Source: Neocallimastix lanati (nom. inval.)
Taxonomy: Eukaryota > Neocallimastigomycota > Neocallimastigomycetes > Neocallimastigales > Neocallimastigaceae
Direction of reading: 5' to 3'
Assembly: GCA_016946835.1 (NCBI GenBank)
Contig: JACVTC010000010.1
Location: forward strand, 745,001 to 790,000
DNA: 45,000 bases
A model generated the notes under the pieces. That model was not told the DNA's origin. It made no database searches and saw nothing but the letters and a program-made list of their open reading frames with translations. Position 1 is the first letter of the stretch; every line of letters begins with the position of its first letter. A program made the position numbers and the translations under genes. Positions 20,222-29,714 of this stretch are shown piece after piece.

Positions 20222-20577
20222 CAGACTAATAAAAAAAAATAAAAATTAATTATTACCTAAATTCTTCAAATTTAGGAAATAAAAGTATTTAGTGTGTGTG
20301 TAAAACTAGCTCTATTATTTCATTCAACTTCATTCATTGATTCAACATCGCTCATTCTCGGCTGATCTGGAACTCTATTGGCTGCATCTCATTTAATCAT
20401 TCATTCGTTTCATTCATAATTATCAGTATTTTTAGGATTTAAAATCATATGGTTTAAGCATATATCTGATATAAAATTATGCATATTTTGATATATTTTT
20501 AATAAATTGTCCAGATTTGATATATATATAAATGATAGGGTTTTATGCTATATATATATGTCACGTGATTAATATTT
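18798..20577. other. Intergenic spacer left of the LTR element nest
   Basis: Mostly AT-rich. A short LINE-like fragment (20030-20107) is listed separately. The part at about 20270-20420 is less AT-rich and unexplained. The plus-strand frame at 19749-19985 (78 codons) is only hydrophobic AT-composition and is not called. Sequence directly left of 20578 is the original insertion site of the outer LTR element. Confidence 0.5.
20030..20107 (-). repeat. Short fragment related to the LINE remnant at 34316-34410
   Basis: The stretch beginning AGTTAATGTAATACAAT and ending CATTTTTACCAAAAAA matches, with many differences, the stretch AGTTAATGTAATACAATAAA..CATTTCTACCAAAAAA at 34323-34406. On the minus strand it reads like the end of an exonuclease-endonuclease-phosphatase domain (HYKYIIISLKFSHN). 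It is probably a relic of a second copy of the same non-LTR element. Confidence 0.5.
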
Positions 20578-20959
20578 TGATATGCGGGACTTTTATGTGC
20601 AATAATTTATAAGCAGTGGGTTTTAAATAATGGTAGTTTAGTAAATTTTATTAATAAAATTATAATATTCGTACGTTTAAAATAATAATTCTAATTCCTA
20701 AAATTTTACAAGAGAGTTCTCTATTTCAAATATAAATAATTTAATTTATAAGAAATAGGTAATATATTAATTATATATTCTAATATATAGAACTATATAA
20801 ATTTTATATGAAATAAAGTATTATAATTATTATAATTATAATAATATATATTGAAATAAAATAAAATAAAATAATTATTATCAAAAAGATATAAATTTAA
20901 TATTTAATAATTATTATTAAATATACATATATGTTACTACACATATTTGTTTTATATCA
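20578..20959 (-). repeat. 3' LTR of the outer element
   Basis: 382 bp, TG..CA ends, 380/382 identical to 32492-32873. It is the 3' copy because the gag reads on the minus strand. The polypurine-like stretch just inside it (20960-20986, minus strand AGCAAGGGCATTTC) is weak. Confidence 0.92.
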
Positions 20960-21048
20960 GAAATGCCCTTGCTAAAAATTAAACTATATATATTTTTTTT
21001 AAAAGAAAATATAAGGTTTAATTAATATAAATAATAATTTTTAAAATT

Positions 21049-23193
21049 TTATTTTCTTTTGTATCTATAATTTCTAATTATTCGTTTTGTATCAACGCGA
21101 TTGTTGTTATAACTAATAATTTCCTTTAACGCAATCTCAGGTTTGGGCATCAAAATTTTATTAATATTTATTTTATATTTATTGTTATTTTGAATATAAA
21201 TATATGGAATTTTAATTTTCTTTTCAATTTTATTAATTTTTATTTTCTTATCACTACCAATATTTACAACATTATTAGATTCATCGATCGGAGAATTTTT
21301 ATTAATAATTTTTCTTTCTTTTATATTAATATTATTATTAACTGAATACACATTATTAGTAAATCGCGTATTTTTATTATCATTTGAAGTAATTTGAATA
21401 TTGTTTATTTTTGAATTTTTATTATCAATAGTTTTTGATTCTTTAGTCAAACAACTGTTAATATTATCAACTTGTACAGATTCTTTAATATTTATTTCTT
21501 CATTTACATTTTTATTACTATTTTTTTTCTTATAAATTGTATTTTTAGAATTCTCAATAATATCATTATTATCTTTATTCTTTTTATTATTTAAATTATT
21601 ATTTTCATTATTATCAATAGTTTTAATTTTTATTGTTATAATATTATTAATTTCTATATTATTATTTTGATTTTTCTTAATATCTTTATTACCATTGGAA
21701 TTATTTTTATTTTCTTCTTTAGTAATTATACTATTATTATTTGTTTTACATTTTCCATTATTAGCATTTCCTATTTTATTATTTTTTTCTCTGAAATTAT
21801 CTATTTTTAACATGTTTAATTTGTTTCGTTCCACTTTTATTACGTCATCCATTGTATCATTTTTATTATTATTAATTATATTATAATAATTATTATTATT
21901 TTTATTATTAATATTAATATTATTTTTGTTATTGTTATAATTCTTAGTCAAGTTCGGTATATTATTATTTAAAATGTTATTATTTATTTTATTCTTATTT
22001 ATACTCTCATTAATGTTATCAATATTATTTTTATCTTTACTGCTGTCATTTCCTTTATAATTACTATTCTTGTTACTATTGTTAATTGTTGAATTATTAT
22101 TTAATTTTGGTTTTAAAATTTTCCGATTTATTAAATTGTATGATATATTATTATCACTAATATTATCATAATTTCCAACCCTAACTCCTAAATTATTGAT
22201 GTTATTAATATCTATGTTATTATTATTATTTTTGAAATTTCCTTTAGCTTCAATTAGTGATGCATATCTATCATCTTTACTTCCTCTAGTAGCAGTGAAA
22301 TAGTTTTTGGGAGAATTGATGTAATTAGAAAAATTATGATCTTGTTTTATTCTAGCCAAGTTGGTACAATCCTTAGTAAGATGACCAGGCTTATCACAAA
22401 AGGAACAAGTTTTAATTTGTAAATGCCTCATTTTATTTACATTATTGTAATTATTTGGGATATTATAATTAACTTTATTAATAGCATTGGAAGGCATATT
22501 TATAGAAGTATTCCTCAAGTTCTTATAATTCATACCATTTCTATTCCATGAATTATTAGTACTATTAATAGAAGTAACAATTGGTTGCTTAATAGATGAA
22601 TAATTATTATAATCATATAAACTTCTTTCATTTCCCCAGTGAGATTCCTTTAATATATTTTCATATTTTTCTGCTAAATTACAGGCTTCTTCAATAGTAC
22701 TGGTTTCTGCCATTACTACTCGTTCGTAAATCTGGAACCTTGGTCTTAAAGAATTTTCATAATCAATGACAGAAAATGATACTTTATCTTGAGTTTCCAA
22801 CTGGTCGTAAAGTTCCAAATATCTTGTATTAAAATCAAATACTGTTTCGTTAGGTTCAATGATTATTCTTTTTAACTGTCTTAACTTATCTATTTTTTTA
22901 TTTTCTCTCCAATACTTCTTTTTTATAAGGGCAACACATTCATCTAAGGTAGGAACTCTATTAAGTCTAACCTGTTCTTCTCTTAGTGACGGGATGATAT
23001 CATCTTCAGCAGCGGTAATAATATAACTAAACTTATTTTCTATTGTAATAACTCCTTCTCTACGAAACCAATCGTTCATTCTAAATTTCCAGATTTCAGC
23101 ATCTCTATGCAAACCACCAATTCTAGGGAGGGTTCTAGTATCAACGTTACCCTTACCCGAACTTGTACTTCTGAGGGAACCGGTACCTGACAT
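21049..23193 (-). CDS. Gag-like protein of the outer element, 714 aa, with CCHC zinc knuckle and long Asn/Lys-rich tail
   Basis: Structural protein expected to package element RNA into particles. Residues about 25-185 form a retrotransposon Gag core. It aligns with the inner element's Gag: FNTRYLELYDQL..Y.NS...R....ERVVMAE parallels FNYRYKKLYNKL..Y.NS...R...CSRVIVAE. One CCHC knuckle CSFCDKPGHLTKDC lies at 263-276, with the motif FTATR at 299-303. The remaining 410 or so residues are almost only Asn, Lys, Ile and Asp and show no known domain; no protease DSG or RT motif occurs. The ATG at 23193 starts MSGTGSLRST, and the Gag core begins soon after. The frame is fully open over 2.1 kb, so it is young or maintained. 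The low-complexity tail sits where pol would be in a complete element. Confidence 0.85.
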   Translation of the reverse strand: MSGTGSLRSTSSGKGNVDTRTLPRIGGLHRDAEIWKFRMNDWFRREGVITIENKFSYIITAAEDDIIPSLREEQVRLNRVPTLDECVALIKKKYWRENKKIDKLRQLKRIIIEPNETVFDFNTRYLELYDQLETQDKVSFSVIDYENSLRPRFQIYERVVMAETSTIEEACNLAEKYENILKESHWGNERSLYDYNNYSSIKQPIVTSINSTNNSWNRNGMNYKNLRNTSINMPSNAINKVNYNIPNNYNNVNKMRHLQIKTCSFCDKPGHLTKDCTNLARIKQDHNFSNYINSPKNYFTATRGSKDDRYASLIEAKGNFKNNNNNIDINNINNLGVRVGNYDNISDNNISYNLINRKILKPKLNNNSTINNSNKNSNYKGNDSSKDKNNIDNINESINKNKINNNILNNNIPNLTKNYNNNKNNININNKNNNNYYNIINNNKNDTMDDVIKVERNKLNMLKIDNFREKNNKIGNANNGKCKTNNNSIITKEENKNNSNGNKDIKKNQNNNIEINNIITIKIKTIDNNENNNLNNKKNKDNNDIIENSKNTIYKKKNSNKNVNEEINIKESVQVDNINSCLTKESKTIDNKNSKINNIQITSNDNKNTRFTNNVYSVNNNINIKERKIINKNSPIDESNNVVNIGSDKKIKINKIEKKIKIPYIYIQNNNKYKININKILMPKPEIALKEIISYNNNRVDTKRIIRNYRYKRK

Positions 23194-23464
23194 TTTATTT
23201 CCAATTAATTAATTATGTATCCAGTTATTCGTTATTAATATTTAATATTAAATATATATTTATATATATATGTATTATTATTATTATTATTATTTTTTTT
23301 TATTATTTAATATAATTATAAAATTTTCCTAATACTTATTAATATTTTTTTTTTTATTTTAAAACAATTTATTTAAACTTATAACAGAATTAATAATTAC
23401 AATTATTTTATTATTTTAATATTTAGTATTATTTTTCAATAAAGTTTTAAAACAAATAATTAAA
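23194..23464 (-). other. Outer element leader, gag-proximal part
   Basis: Untranslated leader between the gag ATG and the insertion point of the inner element. AT-rich, with an (ATT)n run at 23276-23294. The last four bases (TAAA, 23461-23464) are one copy of the inner element's target duplication. Confidence 0.7.
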
Positions 23465-24033
23465 TGATACGAATAATTTTTATATTGTATCGGGTGGTTC
23501 GTGAATGCAAGTTTTATTATAAAATTATATATTCTAATAAAAGAATTATAATAATTATCACACAAAAAGATTAAATAAAAATAATAAGAAAAAGATAAAA
23601 GAATATTTGTTGTCGTTTTGTTTTATTAAAATATATATATATATTTTTTTTACATTAATTATTTTTAAATACTTATTAGTTATTTTAATCTATTCCCTTG
23701 AATAATTAAACCTTAACTTTAATAAGTATTTATTTTAAATTTAACTAAAATAATTATTTTCTAAGTATCTCTGACTTAGATTTATAAATTCCTAATTCTA
23801 AACTAATTAAACTACGTCTGTCTAAAAAAATCATTTTTCTTTCATATTTATATATTTATTTTTATTAAATCCTATTGGTTCAATTTATATATTATCTTTA
23901 CTATCTTTACTAATATTTTTTTTATATTATTTTAAATTTAATTAATATTATTATATATAATTATTTTATAATTATTTCCTATTTAACTTTACTATTTATA
24001 TTAAAATTATATTTTTAATTCCGCACCGTACCA
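23465..24033 (-). repeat. 3' LTR of the inner Gypsy element (569 bp)
   Basis: In genome orientation it runs TGATACGAAT..CGTACCA. It has 13 bp (about 23986-23998, between two CTATTT copies) that are missing from the 5' LTR; otherwise I see no difference. Confidence 0.95.
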
Positions 24034-24052
24034 AAACGCCCCCACTTAGCCT
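24034..24052 (-). other. Polypurine tract of the inner Gypsy element
   Basis: On the minus strand AAGTGGGGGCG followed by TTT lies directly against the 3' LTR. A G-rich purine run here is the expected plus-strand primer. The exact primer end is not known. Confidence 0.6.
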
Positions 24053-24203
24053 AGACTTCGTCCCTTGAAGTCAAGAACTAGTGGTATAATCGATATTAAT
24101 AATTTAAATATGTCTAGTAAAAAAAAATTTTTTTTTTTTTTTTTTTTTTAGGTAAGTCATTATTATATATATTGAATAATTGTTAATTTTATCATTAAAT
24201 TTT

Positions 24204-24305
24204 TGAAATTAAAATGAGATTTTGAAATTGAAATTTCGTAATTGAAATTTTGAAATTGAAATGAGATTTTGAAATTGAAATTTCGTAATTGAAATTTTGA
24301 AATTT
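24204..24305. repeat. 47-bp tandem repeat, about two copies, in the Gypsy 3' region
   Basis: Built from shorter GAAATT and TTTCGTAATT modules; two near-perfect copies in a row. Confidence 0.8.
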
Positions 24306-24373
24306 ATAGATTAAATTATTAATTCAATATTATATATATATTTAATCTAATATCTTCTTGTTTATTGTTATAA

Positions 24374-24412
<39 letters not shown>

Positions 24413-24746
24413 TTTTTATATATATACATATCTAGCTTATATCTTATATATTGCTTATATCTTACGTGTTATTCGTAATGTAACTTATTTTCATTGTCAA
24501 TTAAAATAAAATAAATAATAATAAAAAAAAATAACTGAATTTTATATTGAAGTTTTAATATTTTTATGTGTTCACAAATGTTAAGTATATATATACCTTA
24601 CTGATTATTAATTTTAATATTACTATTTACTATAATTATTATGATATTATTTATTTGTCAAAATACAATTTGTAAATTATTTTTCTATATATATATATAT
24701 ATATAATATTATATCATCGTTATTCATAAAATATCTACTATTTATA

Positions 24747-24780
<34 letters not shown>

Positions 24781-24956
24781 TTTATCTAACTTATACTATA
24801 TTGCCTAAATTCAATATATATTTATTTATGTTCTATCTATATTTTAATATTTATAATTTATTTTCTATTCTTCATATTGTATTATATATTTTATTCTATT
24901 ATATATATTATCTTTTCCTATATATGCTATTGTTAACAATTATTATTATCTATTAC

Positions 24957-24990
<34 letters not shown>

Positions 24991-24997
<7 letters not shown>

Positions 24998-25126
24998 CTA
25001 TATATATTTATATTTATAATACTACATACTAAAAATATTAATTATTATTATTTTTTTTTTTTTTTTTATACTATATATATTTATATTTATAATACTATAT
25101 ACTAAAAATATTAATTTAATTATTAT

Positions 25127-25160
<34 letters not shown>

Positions 25161-25216
25161 CTATATATATTTATATTTATAATACTATATACTAAAAATA
25201 TTAATTTAATTATTAT

Positions 25217-25256
<40 letters not shown>

Positions 25257-25312
25257 CTATATATATTTATATTTATATTTATAATACTATATACTAAAAA
25301 TATTAATTTAAT

Positions 25313-25345
<33 letters not shown>
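24991..25345. repeat. Tandem array of about four 75-95-bp units downstream of pol
   Basis: Each unit has ATACTATATATATTTATATT, then AATACTATATACTAAAAATA, then TTAATTTAATTATT and a poly(T) run of variable length. Copies begin near 24994, 25067, 25158 and 25253. The array lies between the pol stop and the 3' LTR, i.e. in the element's 3' untranslated region. Confidence 0.85.
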
Positions 25346-25347
<2 letters not shown>

Positions 25348-25367
25348 TTTTGTTTTTGTTTTTGTTT

Positions 25368-28300
25368 TTACTCTTCTTCCTCTATATCTACTTCGGTAAA
25401 GTACGGAACTATGTTTTTTAGATGAATATTCCTGTCAGCTATTTCCCCTGTGATAGGATCACAGACCGTTACCGTGTTTAATTCTTGTTTTATTATCTTT
25501 AATGGACCAGTGAAATATGGATCCAGCTTTCTTCTGTTGAACACCTTTACCAAAACTAGCTCTCCAGGTTTGTAATTACTTTTCATTCTTTTTATTTGTC
25601 TTCTTCTGTCTTCCCATAATTTATTTGCTGTTTCGATATTGTTTATAGCTTCCCTTATCCATTTATCGTGCGTTAAAAACTTCCTGAGCCAGTACTCTTC
25701 TTCCGATTCTTCTTCATTTCTTCTTTCTAGATTTATTTGGAGCTCAAACGGTTGTAGGTCCCTTCTTCCATAGAGCAGCTCGAAACTACTATATTTTGTA
25801 ACTTCGTTCTTACAAGTTCTTAAAGCCCAAAGAGCACTGTATAGAGTTTCATCCCAATCTTCCGTTCTTTCACCTAATAAACGTAAGTACTTACAGATTT
25901 CTTTATTTCTATTTTCTACTTCGCCATTCGTTGCTGGATGGTAAGTAGTAATATAATATACAAATACGTCATGTAAATCCAAGAAGGCTTTAGTCTTATC
26001 TGATATGAACTGTGGTCCATTATCAGTGACTAGAACTTCTGGTATTCCATGACGGGAAAATACCTTCTTAAGAAACTTAATTACATCTTCCGATTCCGTA
26101 GTTTTGAGTGGTTCTGCTTCCACCCACTTTGTTAAATAGTCAACCAAGACTATTATATATCTATTATCATTATTTGTTTTAGGTAGGGGTCCTACTAAGT
26201 CCAGACCAACACGAGAAAAGGGGAGTCCAGGCTTGGTAGCTAGGTCCTCTGAAAATTTGTTCAATCCTTGAGGTCTATATAATTGGCATCTATGACAGCA
26301 TTTAATAAAGGCAGCCACATCCTTCTTCATGTTCGTCCAATAGAAGTCTCTCTTTAGTCTATTATAAGTTTTGAAAATACCTTCGTGACCTATTTCATGA
26401 GCGGCGTTAATTAATTCAACTTTTTCTTCATTATTACTAACAATTCTTCTTAATTTATCATTTTGTTTATAGTATTCAATACCATCAATAGTAACTATTC
26501 TTTTCCTGATGTATTCTTGCATAAAGGTATTTACGGCATCATTATTATTATTTATATTATTATTTATATTATTGTTATTACTATAGTTATAAATTACATT
26601 TATTATTTCCTTATTATTTTTACAAGACAGTCTAGACAACGCGTCTGCTAGAACATTCTTCTTCCCCTCTTGATACTGAACTTTCACGTTCAGAATACTG
26701 ACTTCCGTTACCCATTTAAGATGGCGGCTAGTAAGAGGTTCTTTATTAGCAAAAATACTGACTAGGGGCTTATGATCAGTATACAAGGTTGTTATAAAAT
26801 GGCTACCCATGAGAAAACACTTGAACTTCCTTACACAATGGAACACTGCTTTTCCTTCCAAGTCAGTAACACTGTAGTTATTTTCCGAAGGGGAAAGGGA
26901 TCTACTTTCAAAATAAATTGGAACCTCTATATTATCTTTAACTTGAAGTAAAACACCACCTAAGCCTGTCCTTGATGCGTCCGTGCGGATAATAAATGGT
27001 TTCTTATAGTCAGGAGGTGTTAAGATAGGGGCACTTACTAATTTATTTTTCAGTTCTTCGAAAGCAACTGTGCAATTCTCAGACCAAATAAAGGGAACAT
27101 CTTTCTTAAGTAATTGGAACAATGGATATGCAACTTGAGCAAAATTGTAAATAAACTTTCTGTAATAACCAATGGCGCCAAGGAAGGATCGCAATTGAGT
27201 TTTGTCTTTAGGAGGAATCCAGTTTATAATAACTTTGACCTTCTCAGGAATGGGGGAAATACCTTCGGTAGAAAGAATGTGACCGAGAAGAGTGACTTTA
27301 TTTTTGAAAAAGGTACATTTCTCAATATTTATTTTTAATTCATTATCATTTAAAATTTTAAAAACCTTACCCAAATCATTAATATGATCTTCTAATGTTT
27401 TTGAAAATACAATAATATCATCAATATAAATAAAAACGCAAACACCAATTAAGTCCATAAAAATCCTGTTCATTTCACGTTGAAATGAAGCCGGAGCGTT
27501 GCATAACCCAAATGGCATGACTCTGAAGTTATAATTTCCAAACATAGTGGTAAAGGCTGTTTTATCTTTATCTTCTTCAGCCATGGGTATTTGATGATAT
27601 CCAGAAAACAAATCAATAGTAGATAAATATTGGGAATTATTGCCAATATAATTAAAGATATCATCGATTAATGGTAGTGCATAAGCATCCTTAATGGTAA
27701 CATTATTCAATTTGCGATAGTCAACACACAATCGCCATTTGTTACCATTTTTCTTTGGAACAAGTACCACCGGTGAAGACCATGATGAGAAGGAAGGTTC
27801 AATAAGGTAATTTTCAATTAATTTTATTAATTCCTGTTTTAATACGTCCATGAGAGATTTAGGTATTCTATATGATTTTTGTTTTATTGGTTGGGCACCT
27901 GGTACTAGTTCGATCCTATGAGGGAGAAGTTTTGATTTACCAAGATCATCTGTTTTTATTGCTATAATATCAAAATTTTTATAAAATAATTCCCTCACTA
28001 TTTTTTTGAAATTTTCAGGAATAGTTTGTATAATTTCATCAATTATATTTTGTTTAATTGTATCAGAATCATTTGCATCGTTATTTTCGTCATTTACAAC
28101 AGTTACTGTTAGCAACATAGGGTTTTGTTCAATATGTTCATCTTGAGCATGATCTTCTGAATTCGGAATAGGTGAGTCTATATCATAGTATAGATCAGCT
28201 AATTCAGTAGAATTATTATTTTCATCAATATAATATAATTTATCTTTAACAAGATTGATATCAAATCTATTTTTCTTAAGAGAATCGACACCTATTAAGA

Positions 28301-29681
28301 CATCAAAAATGTCATCTTTTTCAATAACCCTAAAATATTCAACAAACGTTCTACACCCAATGGAAATTTTTAATTCAACTACTTCACTAGCAATAGTGGA
28401 ATTAGAATATGCTTGTAAAATTGTTTCCGAGATGGTACCAATAGCAGGTTTGTTGATTTTTAATTTATTTAATGTGGATCTTGTTATAGCATTAAGACTA
28501 GCACACGAATCCAAAAATATTTCACATGATTTATTCTCGACAAATCCCTTCACTTTAATAATTTTATTCTTGCTAATTATTGTCATGATATTAGTAACCG
28601 TATTTTTAGGGGTAAGTTTTAAGGCCTTCATAAATTCAGATCGAAATTTGGGGAATAGATCCAGAAGGTATGCTAGCTTGGTAATTACTTCAGTAGAAGC
28701 TACTTCTTTAACTAAATCTTGAATGCAGTATTCTTCAAAAGTCTTCATCAAATTTATGTGACGTTCCTTGTTATTAATAGGTAATTCTTGAGTATTGGTT
28801 TTCATTTTATTATTATTAATTTGTTCCCTAATTTCTCTGATACGTTCTTGTTTATTTTTCTTTTTAGCATTAATAATATTCTTTTCAGTAATGAAGGAAG
28901 GATCTAAATATTCTAACTTTTCTGTGGTGCTATGATTACCTTTAGTGTTATTAACTGATTCACTTTCATTTAAAGAAAATTTCACAGTTTTATTATTTTT
29001 AGCCTTTGTTTCACTATAATTTATATTATTGTTATCTTCTTCTTCTAATTCAGATTCCCTAAGCATTTCAATATCATCTTGTATAGGTATAACATTTTGA
29101 TCTCTATTAATATTATTATCATCATTTTTATTATTACTATTATTAACATTATTAATATTATTATTACTATTATTATTATTATTATTAATATTATTATTGT
29201 TATTAATTTTATTATTATTATTAATAACATTATTATTATTAATATTATTGTTATTATTATTATTATTATTAATACTGTTATTATTACTATTATTATAACT
29301 ATTATTATTATTATTATTATTAATAGATAAATTAGTATTATGACTCATTGCTGACGTAATTATAGGGGTAGGTTGATCTTTTAAATTATTTATTGTATTA
29401 TTCTTATCATATGGTTTAACTTTATTCAATTTTGGTTTTGATTTCCTTGTAGCCGCCGCCACAATTTCTGTGTTATATAAATGTGAATGATCTTCTTGAT
29501 TAGGAAATTTTTTTGAAAGTGTCATGTTGTTATGGTTACTATTGTTACTATTGGTCATTAATGTGTTAGTCGGTATTGTCGTCATAAAATAATTATTATT
29601 TTGATTGTCGTTTATGTTATTATTATAATTTTGTTTATTGTCAAGATTATTATTGAAACTATTGTCATGGGTTTGTTTCAT
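25368..29681 (-). CDS. pol: Pol polyprotein of the inner Gypsy element (protease, RT, RNase H, integrase), 1,437 aa
   Basis: Copies the element's RNA to DNA and inserts it. Residues 1-200 are Asn-rich, with a run at about 119-195. The aspartic protease has DSCAS at 391-395 (usual form DTG or DSG) and VLIGVDSL downstream. RT (about 580-800) carries VPKKNGNKWRLCVDYRKLN, FGLCNAPASFQ and YIDD at 752-755. RNase H has TDASRTGLGG with the later E and YTDHKPL. Integrase shows an HHCC zinc finger (H..H, CHRCQ), a DDE core (GLDLVGPLP, VTDNGPQF, then NGEVENRNKE) and a GPY/F-like module (YFTGPLKII). The ATG at 29681 is probably not the real start: the frame is open upstream to 29714 and overlaps the end of gag, where a -1 frameshift signal sits. 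It is therefore most likely made as Gag-Pol. No stop or frameshift interrupts it. Confidence 0.95.
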   Translation of the reverse strand: MKQTHDNSFNNNLDNKQNYNNNINDNQNNNYFMTTIPTNTLMTNSNNSNHNNMTLSKKFPNQEDHSHLYNTEIVAAATRKSKPKLNKVKPYDKNNTINNLKDQPTPIITSAMSHNTNLSINNNNNNNSYNNSNNNSINNNNNNNNNINNNNVINNNNKINNNNNINNNNNNSNNNINNVNNSNNKNDDNNINRDQNVIPIQDDIEMLRESELEEEDNNNINYSETKAKNNKTVKFSLNESESVNNTKGNHSTTEKLEYLDPSFITEKNIINAKKKNKQERIREIREQINNNKMKTNTQELPINNKERHINLMKTFEEYCIQDLVKEVASTEVITKLAYLLDLFPKFRSEFMKALKLTPKNTVTNIMTIISKNKIIKVKGFVENKSCEIFLDSCASLNAITRSTLNKLKINKPAIGTISETILQAYSNSTIASEVVELKISIGCRTFVEYFRVIEKDDIFDVLIGVDSLKKNRFDINLVKDKLYYIDENNNSTELADLYYDIDSPIPNSEDHAQDEHIEQNPMLLTVTVVNDENNDANDSDTIKQNIIDEIIQTIPENFKKIVRELFYKNFDIIAIKTDDLGKSKLLPHRIELVPGAQPIKQKSYRIPKSLMDVLKQELIKLIENYLIEPSFSSWSSPVVLVPKKNGNKWRLCVDYRKLNNVTIKDAYALPLIDDIFNYIGNNSQYLSTIDLFSGYHQIPMAEEDKDKTAFTTMFGNYNFRVMPFGLCNAPASFQREMNRIFMDLIGVCVFIYIDDIIVFSKTLEDHINDLGKVFKILNDNELKINIEKCTFFKNKVTLLGHILSTEGISPIPEKVKVIINWIPPKDKTQLRSFLGAIGYYRKFIYNFAQVAYPLFQLLKKDVPFIWSENCTVAFEELKNKLVSAPILTPPDYKKPFIIRTDASRTGLGGVLLQVKDNIEVPIYFESRSLSPSENNYSVTDLEGKAVFHCVRKFKCFLMGSHFITTLYTDHKPLVSIFANKEPLTSRHLKWVTEVSILNVKVQYQEGKKNVLADALSRLSCKNNKEIINVIYNYSNNNNINNNINNNNDAVNTFMQEYIRKRIVTIDGIEYYKQNDKLRRIVSNNEEKVELINAAHEIGHEGIFKTYNRLKRDFYWTNMKKDVAAFIKCCHRCQLYRPQGLNKFSEDLATKPGLPFSRVGLDLVGPLPKTNNDNRYIIVLVDYLTKWVEAEPLKTTESEDVIKFLKKVFSRHGIPEVLVTDNGPQFISDKTKAFLDLHDVFVYYITTYHPATNGEVENRNKEICKYLRLLGERTEDWDETLYSALWALRTCKNEVTKYSSFELLYGRRDLQPFELQINLERRNEEESEEEYWLRKFLTHDKWIREAINNIETANKLWEDRRRQIKRMKSNYKPGELVLVKVFNRRKLDPYFTGPLKIIKQELNTVTVCDPITGEIADRNIHLKNIVPYFTEVDIEEEE

Positions 29682-29714
29682 GGAAGTTGTCCTTCTCCCA
29701 TTTACTGGTTTAAA
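29680..29714 (-). promoter_or_regulatory. Programmed -1 ribosomal frameshift signal at the gag/pol junction
   Basis: On the minus strand, in gag frame, the heptamer T TTA AAC (29714-29708) fits X XXY YYZ exactly. Six nucleotides later is a hairpin: stem ATGGGAG (29701-29695) with CTTCCAT (29686-29680), seven pairs including one G-T, and loop AAGGACAA. The gag stop TAA is at 29704-29702. A -1 slip at the heptamer enters the pol frame, which is open from there into the protease. UUUAAAC is an efficient slippery sequence in several known systems. Confidence 0.82.

Noticed and set aside
28255-28722. 155-codon plus-strand frame within pol, and other plus-strand frames inside pol, gag, TSC2 and glycogen synthase
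   Set aside because: Antisense shadows of clear coding sequence.
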